Source: Desulfococcus sp041737845 (GTDB lineage Bacteria; Desulfobacterota; Desulfobacteria; Desulfobacterales; Desulfococcaceae). Taken from it: 64,000 nt of DNA. A model generated the notes under the pieces. It searched no databases and was not told the DNA's origin. It was given only the letters and a program-made list of their open reading frames with translations. Location of the stretch: NCBI RefSeq assembly GCF_041737845.1, contig NZ_JBGSQX010000116.1:1-64000 (forward strand), written 5' to 3'. Of the stretch, positions 1 to 7,839 are shown in pieces. A program made the position numbers and the translations under genes. Within the stretch, counting starts at the first letter, position 1, and every line of letters begins with the position of its first letter.

Positions 1-1
1 G

Positions 2-1198
2 GTGGACATGGGCGGGACCACCACGGACACGGCGGCCCTCGCAGGCGGCGCGGTCTCCGTGTGCGACAGGGGCTCCAACGTGGGCGGCCACATGACCCAC
101 GTGAAGGCCCTGGAAATCCGCACCCGGGGCCTGGGCGGCGACAGCCTGATCCAGATGGAGAAGGGAGAGACGGTGATCGGTCCGCGGCGCGTGGCCCCCA
201 TGGCCTGGCTGGGCGCCCATCACCCGGGGACGGACCCGGCCGTCACTTACCTGGAAAGCCGCATCCACCGCTATGCGTCATCGACCCGGGGCATGCAGGT
301 GCTGGCGCTCAACGGGGCCGCCGGGGATATGGACCTCACCGGCCCGGAGCGGGAGATCATAGCCCTCCTGACCGCCCGGCCCTGCAGCATCGATGAACTC
401 CTTGAACGGACCGGGGCCATGATCGAGCGGGCCCTGCCCATCCGGCGGCTCGAGGAATACGCCGTCATCCAGCGCTGTGGCCTCACACCGACGGACCTGC
501 TCCACATCACCGGCCGCTTCGACCGGTGGGACGGCCGGACGGCGGCTCGGTACGCCGCGATCTACGCCGCCCAGGCGAGGACGGACGTGTTGGAGATGGC
601 GCAAGCGATGCTGGAAAAGGTTGTCCGGGAGCTGGCGCTGGAGCTGCTCAAACGCGAACTGGACGGCGAAACCGATCCGGACGCCATCCACACCTGCCCC
701 GTCTGCCGGACCCTGGTCGAGAACCTGTTCGCCGGCGGCAGCGATCATTACCGCGTCCGGATCGACCTGAAGCACCCCATCGTGGGGATCGGGGCCCCCA
801 TCCACTATTTCCTGCCCCGGGCCGCCGAATTGTTAGGCGCCAAGGCAGTGCTGCCGCCCGATGCGGACGTGGCCAACGCCATCGGCGCCATCACGAGCGA
901 CGTGGTGGTCAAACGCCATGTCCGCATCATTCCGGACCAGGCCGGCGGCTTCCTCATCGAAGGCATCCCCGGCACCCGGCAGTTCCGGCAGTTCGAGGCG
1001 GCCGACGAATACGCCCGGGACCGGCTCGTCGCCATGGTCCGGGACCAGGCCGCCGTCTCCGGCACCAGCACCCGGAGGGTCGAACTCGTCACCGAGGACC
1101 AGGTCCCCAGGGCCGCCGGCGGCGCCGAGATCTTCATCGGCCGGGTCATCTCGGCCACCCTGGTCGGACGCCCCGACCGGGTGCTCCAGGGGGATTGA
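2..1198 (+). CDS. Hydantoinase/oxoprolinase family protein, 5' truncated by window edge
   Basis: About 398 residues of a HyuA/oxoprolinase-type ATP-dependent amidohydrolase. Members hydrolyse cyclic amides (hydantoins, 5-oxoproline) or act as acetone/acetophenone carboxylase subunits. The reading frame is already open at base 2, so the GTG there is an internal valine and the gene starts upstream of the window. The glycine/threonine-rich DMGGTTTD motif at the very start is the nucleotide-binding signature of the hydantoinase_A domain. The segment RTRGLGGDS follows at about residue 40, in its usual place. A C-terminal region of about 150 residues is outside the classical family core. The substrate cannot be told from this fragment. 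Family assignment is firm, specificity is not. Confidence 0.85.
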   Translation: MDMGGTTTDTAALAGGAVSVCDRGSNVGGHMTHVKALEIRTRGLGGDSLIQMEKGETVIGPRRVAPMAWLGAHHPGTDPAVTYLESRIHRYASSTRGMQVLALNGAAGDMDLTGPEREIIALLTARPCSIDELLERTGAMIERALPIRRLEEYAVIQRCGLTPTDLLHITGRFDRWDGRTAARYAAIYAAQARTDVLEMAQAMLEKVVRELALELLKRELDGETDPDAIHTCPVCRTLVENLFAGGSDHYRVRIDLKHPIVGIGAPIHYFLPRAAELLGAKAVLPPDADVANAIGAITSDVVVKRHVRIIPDQAGGFLIEGIPGTRQFRQFEAADEYARDRLVAMVRDQAAVSGTSTRRVELVTEDQVPRAAGGAEIFIGRVISATLVGRPDRVLQGD

Positions 1199-1522
1199 AC
1201 CGGGGCGGCGCGGACTCGGCCGGGGTTCAGCATGCCGCGCTTGTGGAGGCGGGGCTCCGTATCGCCGATCAGCGGGGGGTCGCCCAGCACCGCTTCGGTG
1301 ACCGGGCTCCCCAGCCGGCCGGCGCAGCCCCCGGGCGTGATGAGCTGGGCGTTGATACCGAAGCGGCCCAGCCCCGACAGGCACCTCGAACACGCGATCC
1401 GGCTCGTCCAGCCGGACCCGGGTGACGGCCAGAAGGGGCGGGCGAGGGCCTGGGGGTATTGAGGCCGGCCGACCGGAATTCCTCGAACCCCTTGATGATC
1501 CCCCGGGCGCAGCCCCCGGCGC
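1199..1522. other. Gene-free interval, possibly holding a decayed PLP-enzyme fragment
   Basis: These 324 bases lie between two convergent genes and carry no intact gene. On the minus strand, about 1400-1527, one frame reads GGCARGIIKGFEEFRSAGL. This resembles the stretch before the lysine-rich core of threonine-synthase-like PLP enzymes (GxxKGFxEL). The similarity dissolves into a different frame after about 30 codons. I read it as at most a pseudogene remnant, and chance coding in GC-rich DNA is equally possible. Confidence 0.25.
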
Positions 1523-2788
1523 TCATATGCGCACCTTGACCTTCCGGATGAAGAGATCGACCAGGATGCCGGCACCGAAGGCCCATGCCATGTTGGGCAC
1601 GGCCAGGGCGATGCCCGCGATCAGCAGGGCGACGAAATACTCCTCGTTGGTCTTGAGGCTCCGGAGCAGCGGGCAGAGCTCGAGGCCGGCGAAGACCAGG
1701 AGAACCCCCAGGACCGAATTGGGGATGAGGGCCAGGAGGGTGAATCCCAGTTCGCCCAGGACCAAAGCCATGAGGACGAAAAAAAAGCCGATCATGACCG
1801 GGGCGCCGCCGGTCCGGGCGCCGAAGCGGTAATGGGCCGCAAGCCCCCCGGTGCCGTGGCACATGGGCACCGCCCCGAAAAAGCCGGCGGGGAAATTGAC
1901 GAGGCCCATGGTCAGGGCGAATTTTCCGGCGCTGGCCTTGGGGAGGAGGGGGTTTTTCGGAAAGAGGGTGGCGCAGGTGTCCGCCGTACCGACGCAGGCG
2001 TTTCCGATGGTGAGGGGGATCTGGGGCAGGATGAGCATGATGAAGGCGGTCCAGAAATCTCCGGCGGAGGGGCGGATGAGGTCCATGCCGGTCGGGCCGA
2101 TGGACAGGGATCGGCCGCCGAGCCCGCCCAGGGCCAGCCCCGCGGCGATGCCAAGGGCCAGGGCGGCCAGGGCCGCCGGAAACCGCCGGTTATCCAGCAG
2201 CAATAAGATCAGGGCGAAGACGGCGAATCCGATGATGAGATTGACAGGGTATCCGGCGAGTCTTCCCTGAATGCCGGAGATGAAGAGGTCGGGCGATACG
2301 ATCAGTTCGATGCCTTTTTTGAGAAAGATGAGGCCCAGGGTCAACTGGATCCCCCGGACCACTGCCTGGGAAAAGAGCTTCGCGATCCGGTCCACCAGGC
2401 CGGTGAGGGAGAGCACCAGCAGCAGCGCGCCGAAAATGATGCCCGAGGCCCCGATCACCGATTCCGTGATGATCGCCGGGTAGGCGATGGCGATGGCGCC
2501 CACCGCCTTGAGCGGCTGAACCGGCACCGGGAGCCCGTAATAGAATCCCGAAAGGAGATAAAAGAGCCCGAAGGCCAGAAAAACGGTGGTGGGACTCAGG
2601 CCGTTGATCAGGATCATGGCGATGACGATGGGGAGCATCGTCCCCAGGTCCCCGAAGGCGCCGGCCAGCTCCACCCGGTCGAACCGGAGGCTTCGGCCCC
2701 CGGCGGCGGTCGCAAGCCCCTCGGATCGCCGGCCCGGGTCGGATGAGCCGCGGGAATGACGCTTTTCGTTTTCGACTCCCTTTTCCAT
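1523..2788 (-). CDS. MOT1-type molybdate/sulfate permease
   Basis: A 421-residue polytopic membrane protein of the MFS_MOT1 family (distant SulP relatives) that takes up molybdate or sulfate. Family landmarks near the N-terminus are ELAGAFGDLGT and, about 45 residues later, PVQPLKAVGA. About ten hydrophobic segments follow. A strong Shine-Dalgarno (GAGGTG, 2795-2800 on the minus strand) lies 6 nt before the ATG at 2788, which decides this start over the ATG at 2791 and the GTG at 2797. The first 30 residues are hydrophilic and charged. It is probably transcribed alone and lies downstream of the DtxR-type regulator in the same direction. An AT-rich palindrome sits just upstream. Molybdate is plausible in an organism with molybdoenzymes, but substrate is inference. 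Confidence 0.85.
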   Translation of the reverse strand: MEKGVENEKRHSRGSSDPGRRSEGLATAAGGRSLRFDRVELAGAFGDLGTMLPIVIAMILINGLSPTTVFLAFGLFYLLSGFYYGLPVPVQPLKAVGAIAIAYPAIITESVIGASGIIFGALLLVLSLTGLVDRIAKLFSQAVVRGIQLTLGLIFLKKGIELIVSPDLFISGIQGRLAGYPVNLIIGFAVFALILLLLDNRRFPAALAALALGIAAGLALGGLGGRSLSIGPTGMDLIRPSAGDFWTAFIMLILPQIPLTIGNACVGTADTCATLFPKNPLLPKASAGKFALTMGLVNFPAGFFGAVPMCHGTGGLAAHYRFGARTGGAPVMIGFFFVLMALVLGELGFTLLALIPNSVLGVLLVFAGLELCPLLRSLKTNEEYFVALLIAGIALAVPNMAWAFGAGILVDLFIRKVKVRI

Positions 2789-2818
2789 CATGATCACCTC
2801 GCTTCTGTTGAAAACAGC

Positions 2819-2838
2819 ACGATTATAATAATTATCGT
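2819..2838. promoter_or_regulatory. AT-rich imperfect palindrome upstream of the MOT1 permease
   Basis: Half-sites ACGATtAtaa and taaTtATCGT give 16 of 20 symmetric positions, centred about 40 nt before the permease start. It sits in the leader or promoter of an oxyanion permease. A TTGACA hexamer on the same (minus) strand lies further upstream at 2872-2877. Location suggests an operator, perhaps for a ModE/TunR-like oxyanion sensor, but the sequence does not closely match the E. coli ModE site. Confidence 0.45.
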
Positions 2839-3080
2839 GATAGTAGTCTGTAACGGTTTTCCGAGGGCCTTGTCAAGTTTTTCAGGGCTGTCTGCAAAAA
2901 AGGAGATCGGCCCACGCAGAGGCGTTGACCAGGAGAGGTTTTCGAGCATCGTGAACCGGGATGCCGGGGTGGATGATCCCCGGGGTCAACCGGGAAATCG
3001 GGCAGACCATGAAGACGAGGCTGCTGAGGAAGAGAAGCGCCGGAGGTTCACAGCCAGGGAAGGCCGGAGAAAATGGCCGG
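2839..3080. other. Gene-free interval between permease and DtxR-type regulator
   Basis: No gene is supported here. A minus-strand frame beginning at an ATG near 3009 runs 43 codons and shows no recognisable motif and no good ribosome-binding site. A TTGACA at 2872-2877 (minus strand) is a possible -35 element for the permease, but no convincing -10 follows at 16-18 nt. Confidence 0.4.
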
Positions 3081-3611
3081 TCAGGCGGGGGTGCCGGAAT
3101 CGTCGGGGAGGGTTTGTTTCAAGCCGCAGTTCTCCAGGCTTTTTTCGATGCATTCAGAGCAGCTGGCCCCGGTGATCTTCTCCCGGGAGAAAAAGGTCTT
3201 GAAATTGGCGATCCAGTCATCCCCGGCGCGCGGGCATTTGTGCACATACTCGATGAACTGCACGAGGCGGTTGATGGCGATCTTGTCCATGGCATGCTCC
3301 ATCCTGCAGGCGTTCTCCTCCGCCCGGCCTTCATCCAGCAGCAGGACGCTGTGCAGAAAATCCTTGATGACGTGATGCCGCCTCAGGATTTCCACCGCGA
3401 TTTTTTCCCCTTCGGCCGTCAGGGTGATGAAGCTGTATGGCTTGTAGTTGATCAGCCCCTTGTCGGATAGAGTTCTCAGGGCGGACGTAACGGTGCCGCT
3501 CAGGACACCGATCTTCTCTGCAATGTCCTTGACCCGGGCGACGGTGTTTCCCCGCTGCAGCTCCAGGATCGTTTCCAGATAATTTTCCAGGTTTTCGGAA
3601 AGCCCTTCCAT
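3081..3611 (-). CDS. DtxR/MntR-family metal-dependent transcriptional regulator
   Basis: 176 residues. The N-terminal winged helix (about residues 1-65) carries ENYLETILEL, VKDIAEKIGV and VTSALRTLSDKGLI, the typical DtxR/MntR DNA-binding pattern. The dimerisation and metal-binding domain follows (AEGEKIAVEILRRHHVIKDFL, then ENACRMEHAM, where the E, C, E and H correspond to the family's metal ligands). The C-terminus is unusual in carrying three cysteines in a short segment (CSEC and ENCG). Start chosen at the ATG at 3611 because homology begins at once. Members repress Mn or Fe uptake genes when metal is bound. No feoAB or mntH neighbour is visible, so target and metal are unknown. The cysteine-rich tail could add a further metal or redox input. 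Confidence 0.85.
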   Translation of the reverse strand: MEGLSENLENYLETILELQRGNTVARVKDIAEKIGVLSGTVTSALRTLSDKGLINYKPYSFITLTAEGEKIAVEILRRHHVIKDFLHSVLLLDEGRAEENACRMEHAMDKIAINRLVQFIEYVHKCPRAGDDWIANFKTFFSREKITGASCSECIEKSLENCGLKQTLPDDSGTPA

Positions 3612-4051
3612 GGTTCCCTCTCTCGTTTCTCGGCGGGAGTATGGATGTGGATCGACGACGCGATGGCTCAAAAGATCGCATACAACCAATGATGTGTCAA
3701 ATATTTTATCAGCCTCACAAGATTGTTACCCTACCGGCAAAAAATGTTTGGGAGGCCATATTTTCAGGCTGTCCACACGTCAACCCCGTCCTGCGGCCGG
3801 CGATGCGCCGGTTGGACCATCAAGGCGCAGGATGGCATCCTGAACCGTCCATCTTTTCAACTAATTGCGTTCTTCGCCTGCGCCCGGTGACAGGTTCCTT
3901 AAAACCGATTTAAATCCATGAATTCAATGTGGTCATGCTGATGTAAAAAATTGCAATACCCCTTGACACCCGCAACGGGTTTATTACTATCTTACTAAAA
4001 AAGCTATCAATAATGTTTTTTGGGTGCAGACATCATTCAAGGAGGTCCCCC
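3612..4051. other. Intergenic region between divergent regulator and DnaJ-like gene
   Basis: About 440 bases without a supported gene. It holds a short CCGGCG-ATG-CGCCGG hairpin near 3800-3815 and, toward the right, a probable promoter for the small ORF/DnaJ pair. On the minus strand a TTGACA at 3695-3700 may be a -35 element of the DtxR-type gene, but no good -10 follows. Confidence 0.4.
3963..3990 (+). promoter_or_regulatory. Sigma-70 type promoter with embedded inverted repeat
   Basis: TTGACA at 3963-3968, a 16-nt spacer, then TACTAT at 3985-3990. The spacer holds a small perfect palindrome, ACCCG-CAA-CGGGT (3968-3980), which could be a repressor site overlapping the promoter. It lies about 60 nt upstream of a strong ribosome-binding site at 4041-4046, so it most likely drives the small ORF and the DnaJ-like gene. 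It does not match CIRCE or the sigma-32 consensus. Confidence 0.5.
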
Positions 4052-4180
4052 ATGGATATCAAAAAACCGCCTCCCTGGAATTGCTTCAAGAAGAAAGACG
4101 AAAATGCCGGCAGCATCGTCCCCGTGCACCACAGCCGCCGGTGCAACCCCGGACGGCGCCATGCGGCCGAAAAATTTTGA
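4052..4180 (+). CDS. Small protein resembling the N-terminus of Hsp20-type chaperones
   Basis: A 42-residue ORF with a near-perfect Shine-Dalgarno (AGGAGGT, 4040-4046) ending 5 nt before the ATG, directly behind the promoter at 3963. The protein begins MDIKKPPPWNCFKKKDE and has VPVHH about 8 residues later. That pattern (basic start, PWNWFKKE, then PV) is what I recall from the first 30 residues of many Hsp20/alpha-crystallin proteins, but the alpha-crystallin domain is absent. It stops 12 nt before the DnaJ-like gene. It could be the relic of an hsp20 gene deleted down to its head, or a real leader or small protein. Translation is well supported; function is unknown. Confidence 0.5.
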   Translation: MDIKKPPPWNCFKKKDENAGSIVPVHHSRRCNPGRRHAAEKF

Positions 4181-4192
4181 TGGAGCGGGATC

Positions 4193-4885
4193 ATGGCCAA
4201 CAGCTATTTCGCCATTTTAGGCGTCACCGCCGATGCCTCTCCCGAAGAGATCCGTTCGGCCTACCGCCGGCTGGTCAAGGAGTTCCATCCCGACCATTTC
4301 GAGGGCGGGAGCGAGCCGTTCATCCAGATCCAGGAAGCCTACGCCGTTTTAGGAGACGACCGCCGGCGGAGAGAATATGAAAAGAGCCTTCGGCAGCGCC
4401 TGGAAAACCCCGCGTGGGGGCATGCCCCCCGTCCATCGCCGGAACCCCTCATCCCGAAACAGCGCCCTCCGCATCTTGGGAATATCACGCCCATCGGATC
4501 GTTCCAGACCCATGGGCCGCGTATAGAAGACCCATCCCCATCCCCCGGGCACCCCTTTTTCCGCCGGGTACGGGCCGGGTTCCGGGGGATGGAAAACCTG
4601 GCCGTCGAGGTGCCCCTGACACGCGAACAAGCCGCGCGCGGCGGAAGCGTGGCGGTGATGATTCCCGTACGCGCCGTCTGTCCCGAATGCGGGGGCCTTG
4701 GCGGGGGGGGTTTTCATGTCTGCCGCCCGTGCGCCGGCAGGGGCGTGATTTCCGGAGAGACGCCGGTGCGCATCCCCTTCCCGCCGGGTCTCGCACGGGA
4801 TCACGCCGTCACGGTTTCCCTGGCGCCCCTCGGGATGCAGGGCCTTCACCTGACGGTCCGGTTCCATCCTGCCGACGTCTTCTGA
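4193..4885 (+). CDS. Minimal DnaJ-like cochaperone
   Basis: 230 residues. A full J-domain occupies residues 1-65 (SYFAILGVTADASPEEIRSAYRRL, with the HPD tripeptide at 32-34 that activates Hsp70 ATPase). A proline-rich linker follows. A reduced zinc-binding segment near residue 160 has only two CxxCxGxG-like repeats (CPECGGLG, CRPCAGRG), where classical DnaJ has four. The C-terminus matches one half of the substrate-binding beta domain (VRIPFPPGLARDH). Classical DnaJ is about 375 residues, so this is a shortened type, probably with one zinc ion. It lies 12 nt downstream of the small Hsp20-like ORF and shares its promoter, which suggests a stress-related pair. Confidence 0.85.
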   Translation: MANSYFAILGVTADASPEEIRSAYRRLVKEFHPDHFEGGSEPFIQIQEAYAVLGDDRRRREYEKSLRQRLENPAWGHAPRPSPEPLIPKQRPPHLGNITPIGSFQTHGPRIEDPSPSPGHPFFRRVRAGFRGMENLAVEVPLTREQAARGGSVAVMIPVRAVCPECGGLGGGGFHVCRPCAGRGVISGETPVRIPFPPGLARDHAVTVSLAPLGMQGLHLTVRFHPADVF

Positions 4886-5110
4886 ACAGTCTGACGCCGT
4901 CGACCGCCTTCGGAGGGATTTCTGCTCGTTGACACGGACAGGATTCCTTCAATAAGGTTCGGGATCAGCGCTCCCCGGCACCCTCTCAACCCCGCCCGAC
5001 ATTTGGCATCGCCGCCCACTGGAAACCCGGCAAAGGCGACCTATATTTAGGGTGGTTTTTCAGGGTGCGCACAAATTCACGCATGCTTTTTTCGGGTGGC
5101 GTCGGGAGGG

Positions 5111-5635
5111 ATGATGATGCGAAGGCTGTTGCAGCAAAAAGTGATCGATCCAATCGTAAAACTGCTCCGACAGGGCATCTCTCCGGAAAAGCTTGCCCTC
5201 TGCATGGCTGTCGGGGTCGTCATCGGCGTCTTTCCGGTGATCGGTTCCACGACGCTGCTCTGCACCGTCGCGGCACTTTTTCTGCGGCTGAATCTGCCAG
5301 CCATGCAGGTGGTCAATTACCTCGTGTATCCCCTTCAAATTGCATTGCTGATTCCGTTTTTTCATTTTGGGGCCTGGTTGTTCGACATCGAGCCGATCCC
5401 CTTGTCGGGAACGCAGTTGATCGCGATGTTCAAAAGCGAGCCCGGGGAAACGGTCCTGCATCTGTGGGATACGACGCTGCGCGCCATTGCGGCCTGGGGC
5501 CTCGTCAGCCTCCCGGCTGCGGTGTTCCTGTACTATCTCCTTCGGCTGATTCTGCGCCGCAGCAGCCGATTGACGGCCGACACGCCCGCTTCACGGAACC
5601 CTCAACCCCTGGATGCTCGACAATCGAAAGGATGA
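5111..5635 (+). CDS. DUF2062 membrane protein
   Basis: About 174 residues. A short amphipathic N-terminus leads into the DUF2062 signature SPEKLALCMAVGVVIGVFPVIGSTTLL. Two to three more hydrophobic segments and a polar C-terminal tail follow. Three consecutive ATGs (5111, 5114, 5117) follow a GGGAGGG ribosome-binding site; the third is best spaced, so the exact start is uncertain by two codons. DUF2062 proteins are inner-membrane proteins of unknown function, sometimes fused to glycosyltransferases. The stop overlaps nothing and the DUF2177 gene begins 7 nt later, so the two are probably co-transcribed. Confidence 0.8.
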   Translation: MMMRRLLQQKVIDPIVKLLRQGISPEKLALCMAVGVVIGVFPVIGSTTLLCTVAALFLRLNLPAMQVVNYLVYPLQIALLIPFFHFGAWLFDIEPIPLSGTQLIAMFKSEPGETVLHLWDTTLRAIAAWGLVSLPAAVFLYYLLRLILRRSSRLTADTPASRNPQPLDARQSKG

Positions 5636-5642
5636 CCTTACC

Positions 5643-6053
5643 ATGGACTTCTATAAGCTCAGCATCGTCTACGCGGCCAGTTTCTTCGTTTTTATCATTG
5701 TGGATTTCATCTGGCTCGGATGGGCGGCCCAATCGTTTTATCACCGCCAACTTGGGGAGCTGCTCAGCCAGCGGGTCAACTGGCCGGCGGCCATCGCCTT
5801 TTACCTGATGTACATCGTGGGGCTGATGATCTTCTCGATTGCGCCTGCGATAAACCGGGGCTCGCTTTCCAGCGCCGTCGTGATGGGCGGCCTGTACGGT
5901 TTTTTCACCTATGCCACCTATGAGCTGACCAATTACGCGCTGATTCGCGATTGGCCCCCCGCCCTGGTCCCGGTGGATATCGCCTGGGGTGTCGTCCTGT
6001 GCGTCATCGTCTCCGCGGGCGGATACTCGGTTGGCCGTTGGCTGCAACCCTGA
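5643..6053 (+). CDS. DUF2177 membrane protein
   Basis: 136 residues with four predicted membrane segments and almost no soluble part. The family features are IVDFIWLGW in helix 1, the YGFFTYATYELTNYAL segment in helix 3, and DIAWGVVLC in helix 4. The start at 5643 follows an AAGGATGA-type ribosome-binding site overlapping the previous gene's end. It forms a two-gene unit with the DUF2062 protein. The family is widespread in bacteria and has no established function. Confidence 0.85.
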   Translation: MDFYKLSIVYAASFFVFIIVDFIWLGWAAQSFYHRQLGELLSQRVNWPAAIAFYLMYIVGLMIFSIAPAINRGSLSSAVVMGGLYGFFTYATYELTNYALIRDWPPALVPVDIAWGVVLCVIVSAGGYSVGRWLQP

Positions 6054-6095
6054 AACGGACATCACCTTGAGCCCGCCCGGCGCGCAGAACCAGGC

Positions 6096-6158
6096 CAGAA
6101 GCAGCAGCCATTTTCCGATGTTCTGCATAAAGGCTCGCCCGGGCGGCAGACGTTTCAT
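6096..6158 (-). pseudogene. Possible truncated head of a DUF2905-type gene
   Basis: An ATG at 6158 overlaps the TGA of the sigma-54 regulator gene as ATGA, the classic translational-coupling arrangement. The frame starts MKRLPPGRAF, then MQNIGKWLLLLAWF, which resembles the first transmembrane segment of DUF2905 proteins (MQNLGKW followed by hydrophobic residues and GG). After about 20 residues the similarity ends and the frame runs antisense into the DUF2177 gene. I read it as the surviving 5' end of a former downstream gene. Confidence is low because the match is short. Confidence 0.25.
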
Positions 6159-7702
6159 TTCCCCCCCCTTCCGAACGGTATTCCCAGCTTCCGCATGCGA
6201 TGCCTCAGGGTGCTGGGGTTCAGGCCCAGAAGGGCCGCCGCGCCTTTGGGCCCCTGGACCTTTCCGCCAGTAATGCCGAGCACCCGCGCGACATGCCTCC
6301 GAACCGCTTCGTCCAGTTCCAGGGCGGCGTCGCCGGGCTCGATAGACCCCCGGGTCAGAGGGGGCGGCGCGGAAACGGGCGCGGCCGCGTCGTCGAACCG
6401 GAGGAGCCCGCCGGGGTTCACGGCCTGGTTCCGGATCAGCTCGCGCTCCACGGCATTTTCCAGCTCCCGGACGTTGCCGGGCCAGTCGTAGCGCTGGAGG
6501 CGTTCAACGGCGCCCGGCGCGGGCGACGGCCGGTGCGTGAGGTTCAACTCGCGGACCTTGCGGTCGATGAAATGGTAGACGAAGGCGGGAATATCCGCCT
6601 TCCGGTGCCGCAATGGCGGAATGGTGATGGGAAAGACATTGATCCGGTACCACAAATCCTCCCGGAAGCCGCCCGCCTCGACCCTGGCGGCCAGGTTCCG
6701 GTGGGTGGCGGCGATGACGCGGACATCCACGGGGACCGGTTTGGCGCCGCCCACCCGCTCGATCCGGCGCTCTTGGAGAATCCGCAGGAGCCTCACCTGC
6801 GCCGCCGGCGGCAGTTCGGCCACCTCGTCGAGGAACAGGGTTCCGGTGTGGGCGCGCTCGAAACGGCCCCGCCGCATGGCCGTGGCGCCGGTGAACGACC
6901 CCTTTTCGTGCCCGAAAAGTTCACTGTCGATGAGGCCTTCGGGGATGGCCCCGCAGTTGACCTTGATGAGCGGACCGTTCCGGCGGGGCGAAAGGTAATG
7001 GATGGCATTGGTGACAACCTCCTTGCCCACGCCCGTCTCCCCGAGGAGGAGGACGTTGCTGTCCAGGGGGGCGACCTGCCGGACCATCTCCATGACCCCC
7101 TTCAGGCCGAAGTCCTCCCCGACGATCTCGTTTCCCGATATCCGGTGCAGCTCCCGGTGGAGGTACCGGTTATCGTCGGCGAGGAGTTCCTGGAGGCGGA
7201 GCACCTCGCGGTACCGCAGGTGGTTGGACATGGCAATGGCGAAGGGGTCGTGAAGGAGGGACATGAGCCGGGCATGCTTCTCGGTGAACCTCCTGCGGCC
7301 CCTTGCGACAGCGCCGACAAACCCCAGGGCCGCCCCGCCGATGCCCAGGGTCATGCCGATGCCCGTAAAATCGGAGATGCCCAGGGCGGCGGCCATCTCC
7401 CTCGATGGCGCGGACAGGTTCGCCGAGTCGATCCGCACGATCTTTCCCGTGCCCGACTGGATGTAGTCGATGGCTGCCCGGGACAGCCGGACCGGTGCGC
7501 TGATATCGTGGGCCACGTCGAAATCGGCATGCCGGGCCAGAACCCGGATGCCCCCGATCTCCGGATCGAAGATGGAGAGATCCACGAGCTCCAGGGGGAT
7601 GTGCCGCTTGAGGTAGACAAAGCAGTCCCCGAGGGCCTCCTTGAGATCGAGGCTGCCGCAGATCCTCACCGTTCCCTCGTGAAAAAAGATCATGTCATCC
7701 AT
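6155..7702 (-). CDS. Sigma-54-dependent transcriptional activator (GAF-AAA+-Fis)
   Basis: 515 residues with a three-part layout. Residues 1-165 are a GAF-like sensor domain of the FhlA type. Residues about 190-420 are the AAA+ core, with Walker A GETGVGKE, the sigma-54 contact loop as GSFTGA (a common variant of GAFTGA), Walker B FLDEV and the arginine-finger region. Residues 465-510 are a Fis-type helix-turn-helix (GAAALLGLNPSTLRHRMRKLGI). It is transcribed divergently from the RND operon. A -24/-12 promoter and an inverted repeat lie in the shared intergenic region, so it very probably activates the efflux operon on sensing a small molecule. There is no receiver domain or histidine kinase partner, hence direct ligand sensing is inferred. 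Confidence 0.92.
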   Translation of the reverse strand: MDDMIFFHEGTVRICGSLDLKEALGDCFVYLKRHIPLELVDLSIFDPEIGGIRVLARHADFDVAHDISAPVRLSRAAIDYIQSGTGKIVRIDSANLSAPSREMAAALGISDFTGIGMTLGIGGAALGFVGAVARGRRRFTEKHARLMSLLHDPFAIAMSNHLRYREVLRLQELLADDNRYLHRELHRISGNEIVGEDFGLKGVMEMVRQVAPLDSNVLLLGETGVGKEVVTNAIHYLSPRRNGPLIKVNCGAIPEGLIDSELFGHEKGSFTGATAMRRGRFERAHTGTLFLDEVAELPPAAQVRLLRILQERRIERVGGAKPVPVDVRVIAATHRNLAARVEAGGFREDLWYRINVFPITIPPLRHRKADIPAFVYHFIDRKVRELNLTHRPSPAPGAVERLQRYDWPGNVRELENAVERELIRNQAVNPGGLLRFDDAAAPVSAPPPLTRGSIEPGDAALELDEAVRRHVARVLGITGGKVQGPKGAAALLGLNPSTLRHRMRKLGIPFGRGGK

Positions 7703-7815
7703 GTGACCGGGCTCCCTGTATCTGCCGTATATACCATTTTTTGTTTAAAGTACCACATGCAACAGTTATTTTCTATCGGATTTGATATCCAGATAGCCCG
7801 CCAGACTTCAACTAT

Positions 7816-7837
7816 TTGTAATCAAACATGATAACAA
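7816..7837. promoter_or_regulatory. 22-bp inverted repeat, probable activator/operator site
   Basis: TTGTAATCA, 4-nt spacer, TGATAACAA: 8 of 9 positions are symmetric. It ends 3 nt before the -24 element of the sigma-54 promoter. Sigma-54 activators usually bind 80-150 nt upstream, so a site this close may rather serve repression, autoregulation of the divergent regulator gene, or another protein. No second copy was found in the intergenic region. Confidence 0.55.
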
Positions 7838-7839
7838 TA

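Noticed and set aside
2819..2838. Assignment of the palindrome as a ModE site
   Set aside because: Spacing and half-site sequence differ from the known ModE consensus; recorded only as a candidate operator.
2839..3080. 43-codon minus-strand frame (ATG near 3009) as a FeoA-like small gene between permease and regulator
   Set aside because: No FeoA motif, no ribosome-binding site, and the composition matches neither neighbour. Treated as non-coding.
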